A stretch of DNA of 43,040 nt, taken from the NCBI GenBank assembly GCA_946186575.1, contig CAMHNO010000020.1, positions 1-43,040 on the forward strand, written 5' to 3'. Position 1 is the first letter of the stretch. The number at the start of each line of letters is the position of its first letter. Below, piece by piece: positions 8,099 through 17,443 of this stretch. Position numbers and translations under genes: made by a program. The DNA comes from an uncultured Prevotellaceae bacterium (GTDB lineage: Bacteria > Bacteroidota > Bacteroidia > Bacteroidales > Muribaculaceae). Under the pieces are notes generated by a model. That model searched no databases. It was not told the origin of the DNA and worked only from the letters and a program-made list of their open reading frames with translations.

Positions 8099-10345
8099 TC
8101 ACTTGAGCTTGCTCATCATCTGCTTGTCGCCCACAATCCAAATTTTGTCGCCTGCCTCAAACACAATATCGGGCGTGAGGTCGATGAAGCCATCGTCGGC
8201 TCGCTTCACAGCCACGAGCATCGATTTGTAGTCTTCTCTGAGGCTTGTGTCGCCCAGTCGCTTGCCTACTAAGGGCGACTTCTTGCTAAGCACCATTTTT
8301 GTGAACTTCACCTCGACCGATGGTAGCGATGTGGCGCTCTTGCCGCTTGCCTCTATCAGTGGCAATAGCTGCTGGATTTGTTCGTCGGTGCCTATCACGC
8401 CTATTTGGTCGCCAGGGAAGAGGCGCATGTCGCCCGTGGGAATGGGGTATCTCACCGAGTTGCGTTGAATGTCGACAACATTCACACCATATTTCCTGCG
8501 CAGATCGGCGTTCTTGAGCCTCTCGCCCACAAATGGACATTCGTGCCCCACAGTGATGTAGGCCAGGTGCATGTCGCTCACCAGGTTGTTTTCCTTGCCG
8601 GTGCGGCGGTTCTCACGCTCATTCACGTTGCTCATGAATCGCTTCTCCATCATGTCGAGATGCTTGCGCACTACGGGAGCAAAAAACAGCAGTAGCGAGA
8701 CATTATAAATCAGGGCAACCACCACAGCAGTGAGGCTTGAGTACAGGCCATAGAGCAGCGACATGAGAAAAATCATCGACAGCAGCCCACCCACAACCAG
8801 CATCACCATGCGTGGCAACAAGATTAGGGGTGCTGCATTAGAACTGGAGAGTTCTTCACGTTCCTTGGCCTTGATGCGTGGGGTGATAATGGCGTAGAAG
8901 AAAGGCGAGAGCAGCAGCAGCGAACCCGCTACGCTCAGCAGCAGTGCAAGGTTGCCGCTCATCACTTTCTCAAGCAGTCTGCTCACTGGAGGTATCACAT
9001 AAGACCTGAGCAGCAATATCGAGGCAATGATTATTGCCGAGAACACTGTCAGGCGAGTGATGTTACGCTTGATGATGCTCATCCACATGCTGCGCTGGGC
9101 AGGCTTAACATTGTCGCCAGCACTCTTGCCATAGCCCTCAATCAGCACTCCCCAGCTCTTGGGAATGCGTTTTTCCACTAAGTTGTAGCACGGCAAAGCA
9201 CTCTTGATGAAGAAGGGGGTGGTGAATGTGGTTATCACACTCACGGTCACGATGATGGGGTAGATGCTCTCGTCGAGCACACCCAGCGTGGTGCCTAAGG
9301 TGGCGATGATGAATGAAAATTCGCCTATCTGTGTGAGGCTAAAGCCGCTCTCCATGGCCACCTTCAGAGGCTGTCCAGTGGCAAGCATTCCCGTGGTGCC
9401 AAACACAATCATGCCCACTATCACAACGATCGAGAGCAGGGTGATAGTGCCGGCGTGCTGCACTATCACCTGCGGGTTGACCATCATGCCCACCGAGATG
9501 AAGAACACGGCGCCAAAGAGGTCTTTCACGGGGTTGATGATGCGCTCGATGCGCTCAGCCTCGCTGGTGCCGGCAAGAATTGAGCCCATCACAAAGGCTC
9601 CTAATGCCATCGAAAATCCACTCTCGACCGAGAATGTGGCCATCAAGAAGCACAGTCCCATGGCAATGATAAGCATCATTTCGTCGCTTATTATGCGGCG
9701 GAACTTCTTGAAAATTGTGGGGATTACAAACATGCCCACCACAAACCAGATGACGAGGAAGAACGTGAGCTTGGCGATGCTCCTGAGCAGTTGCTCGCCG
9801 GCCACTGTCTTGTTGATTGCTATCGACGAGAGAATCACCATCATCACCACAGCAAAGAGATCCTCGACAATGAGCACGGCAAACACACCTGGCACAAACT
9901 TGCGGTGGCGGATGTTGAGGTCGGTCAGTGCCTTGAGGATTATAGTGGTAGACGACATCGAGAGCATGGCACCCATGAAGATGCTGTTGACCGATGTGAA
10001 CCCCATGCTCTTGCCAATGATGAACCCCGTGCCCATCATCCCCAGCACTATTATCAGAGCTGTGGCGATGGCCGAGCCACCAGCGCCCACCAGTTTCTTG
10101 AAACTGAACTCAAGTCCCAGTGAGAAAAGCAGTACCACAATGCCTATCTGGCTCCAAAACTCGATGTTGCCCATGTTACCCACCGACGGAAGAAAGGCAA
10201 AGTGCGGACTGGCTATGAAGCCAGCCACGATATATCCCAGCACAACAGGCTGCTTCAGCAGCTTGAAAACGATTGTAGCTGCAGCTGCCAGTGTGAGGAT
10301 AAGCGCCAGGTCATAAATGAGTAATTGAATTTGTGAGTCTTCCAT
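8099..10345 (-). CDS. CPA2-family cation:proton antiporter with C-terminal TrkA-C domains
   Basis: A 748-aa inner-membrane protein. Residues about 8-385 form a KefB/CPA2-type exchanger with many helices and conserved signatures (FSLGLEFSF, MLSMSSTTIILKAL, FAVLIVEDLFAVV). A second hydrophobic block at about 420-570 adds roughly four more helices. The soluble C-terminus carries two TrkA-C-like domains (about 585-660 and 670-748; GDQIGVIGTDEQIQQL and GDKIWIVGDKQMM). No TrkA-N nucleotide-binding fold is present, which separates it from classical KefB/KefC. It probably exchanges K+ or Na+ for H+, gated by a ligand at the TrkA-C domains. It starts 51 nt after the dockerin peptidase gene ends, with no terminator between them, so read-through from that gene is possible. 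Confidence 0.9.
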   Translation of the reverse strand: MEDSQIQLLIYDLALILTLAAAATIVFKLLKQPVVLGYIVAGFIASPHFAFLPSVGNMGNIEFWSQIGIVVLLFSLGLEFSFKKLVGAGGSAIATALIIVLGMMGTGFIIGKSMGFTSVNSIFMGAMLSMSSTTIILKALTDLNIRHRKFVPGVFAVLIVEDLFAVVMMVILSSIAINKTVAGEQLLRSIAKLTFFLVIWFVVGMFVIPTIFKKFRRIISDEMMLIIAMGLCFLMATFSVESGFSMALGAFVMGSILAGTSEAERIERIINPVKDLFGAVFFISVGMMVNPQVIVQHAGTITLLSIVVIVGMIVFGTTGMLATGQPLKVAMESGFSLTQIGEFSFIIATLGTTLGVLDESIYPIIVTVSVITTFTTPFFIKSALPCYNLVEKRIPKSWGVLIEGYGKSAGDNVKPAQRSMWMSIIKRNITRLTVFSAIIIASILLLRSYVIPPVSRLLEKVMSGNLALLLSVAGSLLLLSPFFYAIITPRIKAKEREELSSSNAAPLILLPRMVMLVVGGLLSMIFLMSLLYGLYSSLTAVVVALIYNVSLLLFFAPVVRKHLDMMEKRFMSNVNERENRRTGKENNLVSDMHLAYITVGHECPFVGERLKNADLRRKYGVNVVDIQRNSVRYPIPTGDMRLFPGDQIGVIGTDEQIQQLLPLIEASGKSATSLPSVEVKFTKMVLSKKSPLVGKRLGDTSLREDYKSMLVAVKRADDGFIDLTPDIVFEAGDKIWIVGDKQMMSKLK

Positions 10346-10396
10346 AACGGCATGTGCTGTAGTGTGAATAATTAATCAATGGACAGAGCGATAATT

Positions 10397-13300
10397 CTAA
10401 TTGTCTGCTCCCAGCAAGATTGAGTAGACCACAGTAACGTCGCCGGCAGTGATCTCTCCGTCGCCGTCCTGGTCGCCATTGACAATGTGGCTCGCGTCGT
10501 CGGCAAGCAGCCAGTTGTAGAGCGCAGTGGCATCGGCAATCGTAACTTCGCCGTCGCCGTCCACATCGCCAGCAATAGCCGTGCTGCTGGCAGTGGTGAC
10601 GTCCACCTTGTTGCTCCAGTGGCTCTCGTCGGTTCCATAAAGTGCCATCACGTCGTAGAGGTAGGTAGTGGCAGGCATGAGCCCAGTCACCTTATAGCTG
10701 CAGCTCGTAATGCCAGTGAAGAACACGTCTTGGGCAAAAGTGCCCGAAGCGGGTTCGCCGTCGTAGATTTCTACGCCAGTAATAATCACGCGCTTGCTGC
10801 GGGCTGTGGTGGAGAAGACGAGCTGCTGGCCAGTGGCCGCCTGGCAATCGAGCGTCACAACGAAGGTCTGCTCAGAGCCATCGGGCACTACCACTGTGGT
10901 GCTGGCGTCGCCGCATGCTACGGCGAGTTCGCAATTGGTGTCGCTGTTGCCCATGTTGTTAGTAAACGTGTGGGCGGTGAATTTAACCCACACCTTGCCC
11001 GTCGTGGTACTCAAGTCAATAGCAGGAGTGGTGATGCTGCCAGTGGAGCTGCCAGTGCCCAGACGCACTCCGCCCACAGCACTGTAGGCTGCAGTGCCGG
11101 TCCAACCAGGGTTGTCGCAATAGTCATCCATCATTGAGCCAATCATTTGAGACCCAGCTGTGGTGCACCCTGCAAAAGTCTCTGACAGCAGCGACGAGGC
11201 TACAAACTGCTTCACGCGCAGGGTGTAGCTGGTGGCTCCCTCGCAAGGTTGCCAGTTGGCAACGAACTGGCGTGCCCCGACTTCGGTAGCTGCAGTGGCC
11301 ACTGGCCTCTCAAGGGCGTTAAGTGGAGTTTGGAAGCCTATTTCATAAAGGTTGGAGAAATCGTTGTAAATAGTGACCATATAGATTTTTTTGTCGTCGA
11401 GCGTGCTCGAAGTGATGACCTCGGGCGTGTTGTTGCCGTAGACCGTGCTCTGCTTAGTGTCGACAGGAGTGGGCGCAGGAGTGACGCTGCCATCGGCATT
11501 GAGCGTGCACTCATAGATCGACATAATCAGAGGATAGCTCGAACTCTTGTTCAACGCTAGCTGCTTAACCTGAGTGCAGTTGGTCACATAGAAGGTCTGG
11601 TAATCCTCGCTCCAGTCGGCATAGAAGGGTGTGCCGTTAAAGTAGTTGGGACTACCCAAGAAGATGTCGGTGGCAAGCCACGAACCGCTGCCGGTGCGGT
11701 TGCCGCTATTGGTGAACCATGCTTGAGTGGCATCGGCCTTGATCACGCCATAATTTGAGAGGGTGAGCCAGGCGTAGTCGTCATATTCGGTGTAGTTGTA
11801 GAGGTTCATGATGTCATCGCTGTTCCATCCTGCATCGTCGATGGTGGCATATTTGGCGATGTTCAGGTAGGGATCGGCGGCAGTGCCACCGTCGTGTGCG
11901 GCACCTGTGAGGTTAACAGTGACGCTTTGTGCTCCAGGGCTTGAGAACTCTATGGTGCCTGCAAAGTTGCCCTCGCGAGGTGAGTTGAAGGTCACTTCCA
12001 CTTGAACAGGAGTGTTGACGTCGGTGCTGCTCTGAGCAATTGTGGCTGGAGTGACTGAGAACACACCGTTGGGGTCGGTGAGAGTGGCTGTCACGTCGCC
12101 AGTGAGGAAGGCGCCAGTGAGGGTGATGCTCTTAGTGATGGGTCTTGACAAGATAGCGCCAAAGTTCAGCTCTAAGGGCTCGACCAGCAGGGTGGAAACC
12201 CGTGGGCGTGCCATGCCAGTGATGGGCACAGTAACGGTTTTTACTTCCTCTTGGTCACAGCTCAGTATGAGAGTGGCCTCGGTGCTGCCAGCGGTCGATG
12301 GCGAGTAGGTGATGGTCACGTCGTAGCCCTCGGCAGCCTGCTGGGCAGTGATGGTGGTGGCATTGATGCTGTAGTCGCTTGATGCGTCAAGCTCAATGGT
12401 TATGTCGCTCTCAAGGTTGCGGGCATGCACCTTGACGGTGGTGCTATAGGTCTCGCCGGCAAATCCCTCGAAGTTGACCTCATGTGGAGCAGTTGTGATG
12501 ATGCCAATGGGAGGCTGTATGCCAAGCACCATGCGCTGATTGTCGCTGAAGGTGTAGCTGCTGTAGCCAAATGCGTTCATCGCATACCAGTTGTTGCCGT
12601 CGCCGCTCCAACCAAAGTTCACGTGATACTTGTTAAGATTAGGGTCGTAGCCGTCTACATTGAAGGCGTGGCCTCCAGCACCGCCATTATCTACACCGCA
12701 GAACACCACAGGTCTGCTCTCTACAATCTCCTCTTGCAGCATTGCAGCCCATTGCTGTTCGGTGTAATCGCTTTTTCTTACCAAGCGGCAAGTGGTCTCG
12801 TCGTAGCCGAAACCGATGTACATGTCGGCAATAATCTGGGTGTCGGTGGTGTAGATGCCGCTGCCGCCAGCTTCGCGGGTGCCATACATCATCTGCTCGC
12901 ACTGGCCCACGTAGCGCATCAGTGTGGCTACTGCTGCTCCTTGCTCGGGAGTGTAATCACCGGTGTAGTCGTCGATCATATTGTCCCAGTCGAAGGTGAC
13001 TTGCGGCAGGGCAGGATAGGTATAGCTCACGCTGTTCCAGTAACCCAGGTCGAGTGTGGAGCTGTAGGATGGGATGGGGCCCACGGGTTCAACGGGATAT
13101 TTCCAGTAGTAGAGCACCATCGAGGCCGAGGTGGCTGGACAGCCAGTGTAGCACTCGTAGGTGGTGCCGTTGTAGTCGAAGTGGCACAGGTTGTTGAAGG
13201 GTGCATCCTGGTCCCACAGGGCTGTGAGCAGTGGGCCATAGGTGGTGTCGTCTTTTACCGAGGGCGACTTGTAGGTAGTGGGCTTGTCGACCTTGGCATC

Positions 13301-13675
13301 GGGGTGTGTGAGCAGCCAGTCGAGCTGCTTCTTGTAGCCTTCGAGCCATGCCTGCATGTTGCATGGCATGCGGTCGAGGTTGAGTGGCCTATCGCCAATG
13401 GCGAGTATTTCCTCGGCTCGGTCGTCACCCGATACTATCACAAAGGTTGTGCTCGTGTTGAAGATGTAATACACTGGAGTTTTGGCGGTTTCGCCCATCT
13501 CGGTCTTGATTAGTTTGGCTTTTGCAGCTCCTGGAGCCATAATTCTTCCAGAGTAGACCTTATTTAAAAGGTATTGCTCGGCGCGCTCCTTAGCTGTAGT
13601 GACATCGACCGGCGCAGCAAAGGCAGCCGCGCAAGCAATAACAACAGCAAGGGTAAGTAGTGTGACTTTTTTCAT
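10397..13675 (-). CDS. Secreted C10 (streptopain-like) cysteine peptidase with C-terminal dockerin
   Basis: A 1092-aa secreted protease. A signal peptide (1-20) is followed by a Spi/C10-type inhibitory propeptide (about 24-125; PVYYIFNTSTTFVIVSGDDR). The catalytic domain (about 145-390) has Gln156 in WDQDAPF, nucleophile Cys179 in TGCPATSASM, His336 in GGHAFNVDGY, and the conserved NFGWSG (353-358). Two Ig-like repeats (about 395-490 and 495-595) precede the shared DPYL...EIGF module (601-785). An Fn3-like strand set, a jelly-roll-like segment (about 830-972), a second Fn3-like piece and the dockerin (1036-1090; DVDGDGEVTIAD, DQDGDGEITAGD) follow. A promoter box lies at 13753-13784. The propeptide suggests secretion as a zymogen. 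It closely resembles its neighbour at 13922-17197 over most of its length. Confidence 0.92.
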   Translation of the reverse strand: MKKVTLLTLAVVIACAAAFAAPVDVTTAKERAEQYLLNKVYSGRIMAPGAAKAKLIKTEMGETAKTPVYYIFNTSTTFVIVSGDDRAEEILAIGDRPLNLDRMPCNMQAWLEGYKKQLDWLLTHPDAKVDKPTTYKSPSVKDDTTYGPLLTALWDQDAPFNNLCHFDYNGTTYECYTGCPATSASMVLYYWKYPVEPVGPIPSYSSTLDLGYWNSVSYTYPALPQVTFDWDNMIDDYTGDYTPEQGAAVATLMRYVGQCEQMMYGTREAGGSGIYTTDTQIIADMYIGFGYDETTCRLVRKSDYTEQQWAAMLQEEIVESRPVVFCGVDNGGAGGHAFNVDGYDPNLNKYHVNFGWSGDGNNWYAMNAFGYSSYTFSDNQRMVLGIQPPIGIITTAPHEVNFEGFAGETYSTTVKVHARNLESDITIELDASSDYSINATTITAQQAAEGYDVTITYSPSTAGSTEATLILSCDQEEVKTVTVPITGMARPRVSTLLVEPLELNFGAILSRPITKSITLTGAFLTGDVTATLTDPNGVFSVTPATIAQSSTDVNTPVQVEVTFNSPREGNFAGTIEFSSPGAQSVTVNLTGAAHDGGTAADPYLNIAKYATIDDAGWNSDDIMNLYNYTEYDDYAWLTLSNYGVIKADATQAWFTNSGNRTGSGSWLATDIFLGSPNYFNGTPFYADWSEDYQTFYVTNCTQVKQLALNKSSSYPLIMSIYECTLNADGSVTPAPTPVDTKQSTVYGNNTPEVITSSTLDDKKIYMVTIYNDFSNLYEIGFQTPLNALERPVATAATEVGARQFVANWQPCEGATSYTLRVKQFVASSLLSETFAGCTTAGSQMIGSMMDDYCDNPGWTGTAAYSAVGGVRLGTGSSTGSITTPAIDLSTTTGKVWVKFTAHTFTNNMGNSDTNCELAVACGDASTTVVVPDGSEQTFVVTLDCQAATGQQLVFSTTARSKRVIITGVEIYDGEPASGTFAQDVFFTGITSCSYKVTGLMPATTYLYDVMALYGTDESHWSNKVDVTTASSTAIAGDVDGDGEVTIADATALYNWLLADDASHIVNGDQDGDGEITAGDVTVVYSILLGADN

Positions 13676-13752
13676 CTTTATATTTGAGATATTAGTTAAA
13701 AAAAATCAGATTAATGATGTAATAATTGAAACATTGTTTTTATAAAAACTTT

Positions 13753-13784
13753 CAAAGGTACTAAAAATAATTGGTTCACGCAAT
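13753..13784 (-). promoter_or_regulatory. Promoter of the C10 peptidase gene at 13675
   Basis: A -7 TACCTTTG (13753-13760) and a -33 ATTG (13781-13784) are separated by exactly 20 nt on the - strand. Confidence 0.6.
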
Positions 13785-13840
13785 ATCCTTGACTGTTGTT
13801 TTGGATGCATTTGAAGTATGCTTTTGGTCAAAGCATGTAA

Positions 13841-13876
13841 AATAGTCGCCCCCACATGGTAGAGGGAGCGACTATT
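13841..13876 (-). terminator. Terminator of the C10 peptidase gene at 13922
   Basis: Read on the - strand, a 13-bp stem (AATAGTCG arm, one G-U pair) with a 10-nt loop starts about 46 nt after the stop codon and is followed by a short T run. Confidence 0.8.
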
Positions 13877-13921
13877 AAATGTCATGTTTTAATGGTGAGT
13901 TAACTCACCGTGGGGTTTGAA

Positions 13922-16900
13922 TCAAATTTCAACCCCCAGCAAGATAGCATAGACAACGGTGACATCGCCCGATGTGATTTCGCCATCGCCGTCCTGGTCG
14001 CCATTGACAATAGCACTCATGTCGCCAGTGAGCAGGAAGTTGTAGAGAGCAGTGATGTCGCCAGAGTTGGTCTCACCATCGCCGTTAACGTCGCCAACAA
14101 CTCCGCCCAGTGTGAGAACCTCGATTACGTTGCTCCAATGGCTCTGTTCGGTGCCTATGAGGGCCTTCACGTCGTAGAGATAGGTGGTGGCGGGCTGCAA
14201 ACCAGTAACGTTGTACTTGTTGGCAGTGATGCCAGTGAAGATCATCTCGCCAGCAGCCTTGGCCTCGGTGTTGTACTCGCCGCTATAAAGCTCAACGCCT
14301 GTGATAACCACGCGCTTGCTCTTGGCTACGGTCTCAAATGTTACATTCTGGCCAGCCTGAGCGGTGCAGTCGAGTACTTGCACGAGCTCAATCTCCTCGT
14401 TGCTGGGCACGGTGATGGTGGCTGTGGCGTCGCCGCACGAAATCTTGAGGTCGCAATTGGTGTCGTTGTTGAAGGTCTTAACCTTGAGCTTTATGCTCAC
14501 CTTGCCGCCGCTCTGCGACAAGTCGAGGGCTGGGCTGGTGAGAGTGCCAGTGGCACTGCCAGTGCCCATGCGTATGCCGCCCACTGCGGTATAGAGCTTG
14601 CTGCCTGTCCAGCCAGGATTGTCGAGATAGTCGTCAAGCTTCGAACCCACATCTTGCGAGCCAGCGGCGGTGCAGTTTGTGAAGTTCTCGGTAATGAGCT
14701 GGATGTAGTCGGGCTTGGGCATCACGCGCAGGGTGTAGCTGTTAGCGCCCTCCACTGGGTTCCAGTTGGCAATGAAGCCAGTGGCAGCAACCTCGGTAGC
14801 GGCTGTGGCTACAGGAGCGTCGATTGTGCTGATTGGGGTCTTGAAGCCAATCTCATAGAGGTGAGAATAGTCGTTGTAGATTTTCACCATGTAGATCTTG
14901 GTTGGGTCGAGATTGCCCGAAGCAATCACCTCGGTGGCGCTGTAAACTGAGCTCTGCTTCGAGTCAACTGCAGTGTTGCCAGGAGTGATGCTGCCATCGT
15001 TGTTGAGTGTGCACTCATAGATTGTCATCTTCAAGGGATAGGACGACCCCTTGTTGTAGGCATATTGTTTAACCTGAGTACAATTGGTAACGTAGAAGGT
15101 CTGGTAGTTCTCGTTCCAGTCGGCATACTTGCTGGTTCCGTAGGCGGTGTTGCCTAAGAAGATGTCGGTAGCGTTCCAGACCTCGTTGCCTTCCTTCATG
15201 GTGCCCTCATGAGTAATCCACTTTTGGGTGGCGGTGTTGGTCATGGCGCCGTAGTTCGAGACGGTGAGCCATGCGCACTCTTGCTCGGGATACTCGGTGT
15301 ATTTGTACAAGCTTGTCAGGCCACTGAAGCCAGCTTCGTCGATAGTCTCATATTTGGCAATGTCGAGATAAGGATCGATTGCTGTGCCGCCATCGTTGGC
15401 ATTGGCAGTGAGCGTTACTTCAACGTTCTCGGCGCCAGCGCTGGCAAATGTGAGAGTTGCATTGTAGTTGCCCTCATTGTCGCTCTTGAAGTTGACGGTA
15501 ACTTGCTGTGGGGTCTCGCCGTTGAAGCTGCCAGCAGCAAGGTTGGTGGGATTCACGGTGAACACGCCGTTGGGGTCGTTGAGAGTGATTGAGACGTTGT
15601 CGGTCAAGAACACGCCGGTGAGGTCGATGGTCTTGCTCACGGTCTTACCAAGCTTAGCCACAAAGTTGAGTGCGGTGGGGTTGGCAACCAAAGTGGGCAC
15701 GCGAGGCTTAGCCACGGCGTTGATGGGCACTGTCACGTCGTCAACACCAGTCGCCGAGAGGGTGAGCGATGCGCTGGGGTTGCCGGCTGCTGTGGGCTTG
15801 TAGGTCACTGTCACGTCGTAGCCATTCTGAGCCTGGGCAGGAGTGATGGTGGTTGGGCTAACAGTGAAATCGTTAGAGCCGCTCTTGGTGATGGTGATGT
15901 TACTCTCCATCTCGCGAGCAGTCACGTGGAGGGTCTGAGTGTAGGTCTCACCCACATATCCTGTGAAGTCGAGCTGCTCGGGCGTAGCTATGATGATGCC
16001 GCTGCCAGGCTGTATGCCAATGATCATCTGCTGGTCGCTGTTGAAGTTGTAGCCTTCGCCGTCGGCAAAGGCGTTCATGGCGCACCAGTTGTTGCCGTCG
16101 CCGCTCCAGCCAAAGTTGATGTGATACTTATTAGTGTTAGCGTCGTAGCCATCAACGTTGAATGCATGGCCTCCAGCGCCGTTGTCCACTGCCATAAACA
16201 CCACGGGGCGGCTCTCAATCATCTCGGTTTGCAGCAATTGAGCCCACTGGGCCTCGGTGAAATTGCCTTTCTGAACCAAGCGAGTGGTGTTCTCGTCGTA
16301 GCCAAAGCCAATGTACATGTCGGCAACAATCTGGGCATCGGTTGTGTAGATGCCACTACCGCCAGCCTGAGCGGTGCCATACATCATGTGTTCGGCCTGA
16401 CCCACGTAGCGCATCAGTGTGGCTACTGCTGCGCCTTGCTCTGCGGTGTAAGTCTCGTTATGAGTGATACCGTTTTCGTCTTTCCAAGTGCCATAATGGT
16501 CTTTCATGTTGTCCCAGTCGAAGGTCACTTGTGGCAGAGCGGCGTAGGTGTAGTTCACGCTGTTATAGTAGCTCAGCTCGAGCGATGCGCTGTAAGCGGG
16601 CATCGGTCCAACGGGGCTAGTGGGGTACTTCCAGTAGTAGAGCACCATCGATGCCGAAGTGGCAGGGCAACCTGTGTAGCACTGATAGGTGGTGCCGCTA
16701 TAGGTGAACTTGCACTGATCCCAGTAAGGTTCAGTTTGATCCCACAAGCAGGTGAGCAGTGGGCCATAGACGTTGGCCTTGAGGCCTGGAGCCTTGAAAG
16801 TGGTTGGTTTCTCGACCTTGGCATCGGGGTGGGTGAGCAACCAGTCGATTTGGCGCTTGTAGCCATTGAGCCATGCCTGCATGTTGGTGGGGATGCGGTC

Positions 16901-17197
16901 CAGGTTCAGAGGTCTGTCGCCATAGGCAAGAACCTCCTCGGCGCGGTCATCACCAGCGACGATGACAAACGTGGTCTCGGTGTTGAAAATGTAGTACACA
17001 GGCTTTTGAGCCTTCTCGCCCATCTCGGTCTTGATGAGCTTTGCTTGAGTGGCTGCAGGAGCCATGGTTTTGCCGGTATAGACCTTGTTTTTAAGGTACT
17101 GCTCGGCCGTGCGTTGTGCTGCCGACGGGTCGACAGGAGCTGCCGCCAGTTGCATGGCAACTGCCGCGACAACGAGTAGAGATAAGAGTTTTCTCAT
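13922..17197 (-). CDS. Secreted C10 cysteine peptidase with C-terminal dockerin (second copy)
   Basis: The start is the ATG at 17197 (MRKLLSLLVVAAVAMQLAAA, a signal peptide). A TTG two codons upstream could extend it but would only spoil the leader. The 1091-aa product has a Spi-like propeptide (about 22-125; PVYYIFNTETTFVIVAGDDR). Its peptidase domain (about 143-390) carries Gln154 (WDQTEPY), Cys177 in TGCPATSASM, His344 in GGHAFNVDGY, and NFGWSGDG. Ig-like repeats, the DPYL...EIGF module (about 605-785), an Fn3/jelly-roll region and the dockerin (1034-1091; DVNGDGETNSGD, DQDGDGEITSGD) follow. Domain order is the same as in the neighbour at 10397-13675, so the pair arose by tandem duplication. 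It contains an extra loop near 238-250 (KDENGITHNETY) absent from that copy. Confidence 0.92.
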   Translation of the reverse strand: MRKLLSLLVVAAVAMQLAAAPVDPSAAQRTAEQYLKNKVYTGKTMAPAATQAKLIKTEMGEKAQKPVYYIFNTETTFVIVAGDDRAEEVLAYGDRPLNLDRIPTNMQAWLNGYKRQIDWLLTHPDAKVEKPTTFKAPGLKANVYGPLLTCLWDQTEPYWDQCKFTYSGTTYQCYTGCPATSASMVLYYWKYPTSPVGPMPAYSASLELSYYNSVNYTYAALPQVTFDWDNMKDHYGTWKDENGITHNETYTAEQGAAVATLMRYVGQAEHMMYGTAQAGGSGIYTTDAQIVADMYIGFGYDENTTRLVQKGNFTEAQWAQLLQTEMIESRPVVFMAVDNGAGGHAFNVDGYDANTNKYHINFGWSGDGNNWCAMNAFADGEGYNFNSDQQMIIGIQPGSGIIIATPEQLDFTGYVGETYTQTLHVTAREMESNITITKSGSNDFTVSPTTITPAQAQNGYDVTVTYKPTAAGNPSASLTLSATGVDDVTVPINAVAKPRVPTLVANPTALNFVAKLGKTVSKTIDLTGVFLTDNVSITLNDPNGVFTVNPTNLAAGSFNGETPQQVTVNFKSDNEGNYNATLTFASAGAENVEVTLTANANDGGTAIDPYLDIAKYETIDEAGFSGLTSLYKYTEYPEQECAWLTVSNYGAMTNTATQKWITHEGTMKEGNEVWNATDIFLGNTAYGTSKYADWNENYQTFYVTNCTQVKQYAYNKGSSYPLKMTIYECTLNNDGSITPGNTAVDSKQSSVYSATEVIASGNLDPTKIYMVKIYNDYSHLYEIGFKTPISTIDAPVATAATEVAATGFIANWNPVEGANSYTLRVMPKPDYIQLITENFTNCTAAGSQDVGSKLDDYLDNPGWTGSKLYTAVGGIRMGTGSATGTLTSPALDLSQSGGKVSIKLKVKTFNNDTNCDLKISCGDATATITVPSNEEIELVQVLDCTAQAGQNVTFETVAKSKRVVITGVELYSGEYNTEAKAAGEMIFTGITANKYNVTGLQPATTYLYDVKALIGTEQSHWSNVIEVLTLGGVVGDVNGDGETNSGDITALYNFLLTGDMSAIVNGDQDGDGEITSGDVTVVYAILLGVEI

Positions 17198-17283
17198 AAT
17201 CAATTAATTAAATTTGATGAAAATTGAATGATATTGAAAATATTAGTTTTTCCTATTAAAAATGGTATTTCCAAAAAAGCCCT

Positions 17284-17315
17284 CAAAGTTATAAAAAATC
17301 CTTTTTTCTTGCAAC
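17284..17315 (-). promoter_or_regulatory. Promoter of the C10 peptidase gene at 17197
   Basis: A -7 TAACTTTG (17284-17291) and a -33 GTTG (17312-17315) have a 20-nt spacer on the - strand. Confidence 0.6.
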
Positions 17316-17384
17316 ATTTTTGAAATTAAAGTAAAGAAAATATTGATTTATGCATAAATATGAATTTGTGTTTTTGCTTTTTCA

Positions 17385-17420
17385 AATAAAAAGTCGCCAT
17401 CACAGTGCGTGACGACGACT
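17385..17420 (-). terminator. Terminator of the dockerin gene at 17444
   Basis: On the - strand, a 12-bp stem (AGTCGTCGTCAC arm, two G-U pairs) with a 5-nt loop is followed by TTTTTATTT. The two G-U pairs only work on the - strand, which fixes the direction. Confidence 0.85.
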
Positions 17421-17443
17421 CCAAGTGAAACTGTTATATGAAA

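Noticed and set aside
15926-17179. Long + strand open frame (417 codons) opposite a C10 peptidase gene
   Set aside because: It is a mirror of GC-biased codons in the real - strand gene: no family resemblance, no promoter, and composition typical of an antisense frame. The same applies to 12425-13513, 13910-14950, 9264-10316, 3142-4059 and 32312-33145.
17198-17203. TTG start two codons upstream of the C10 gene
   Set aside because: The ATG at 17197 gives a normal signal peptide; the TTG adds nothing.
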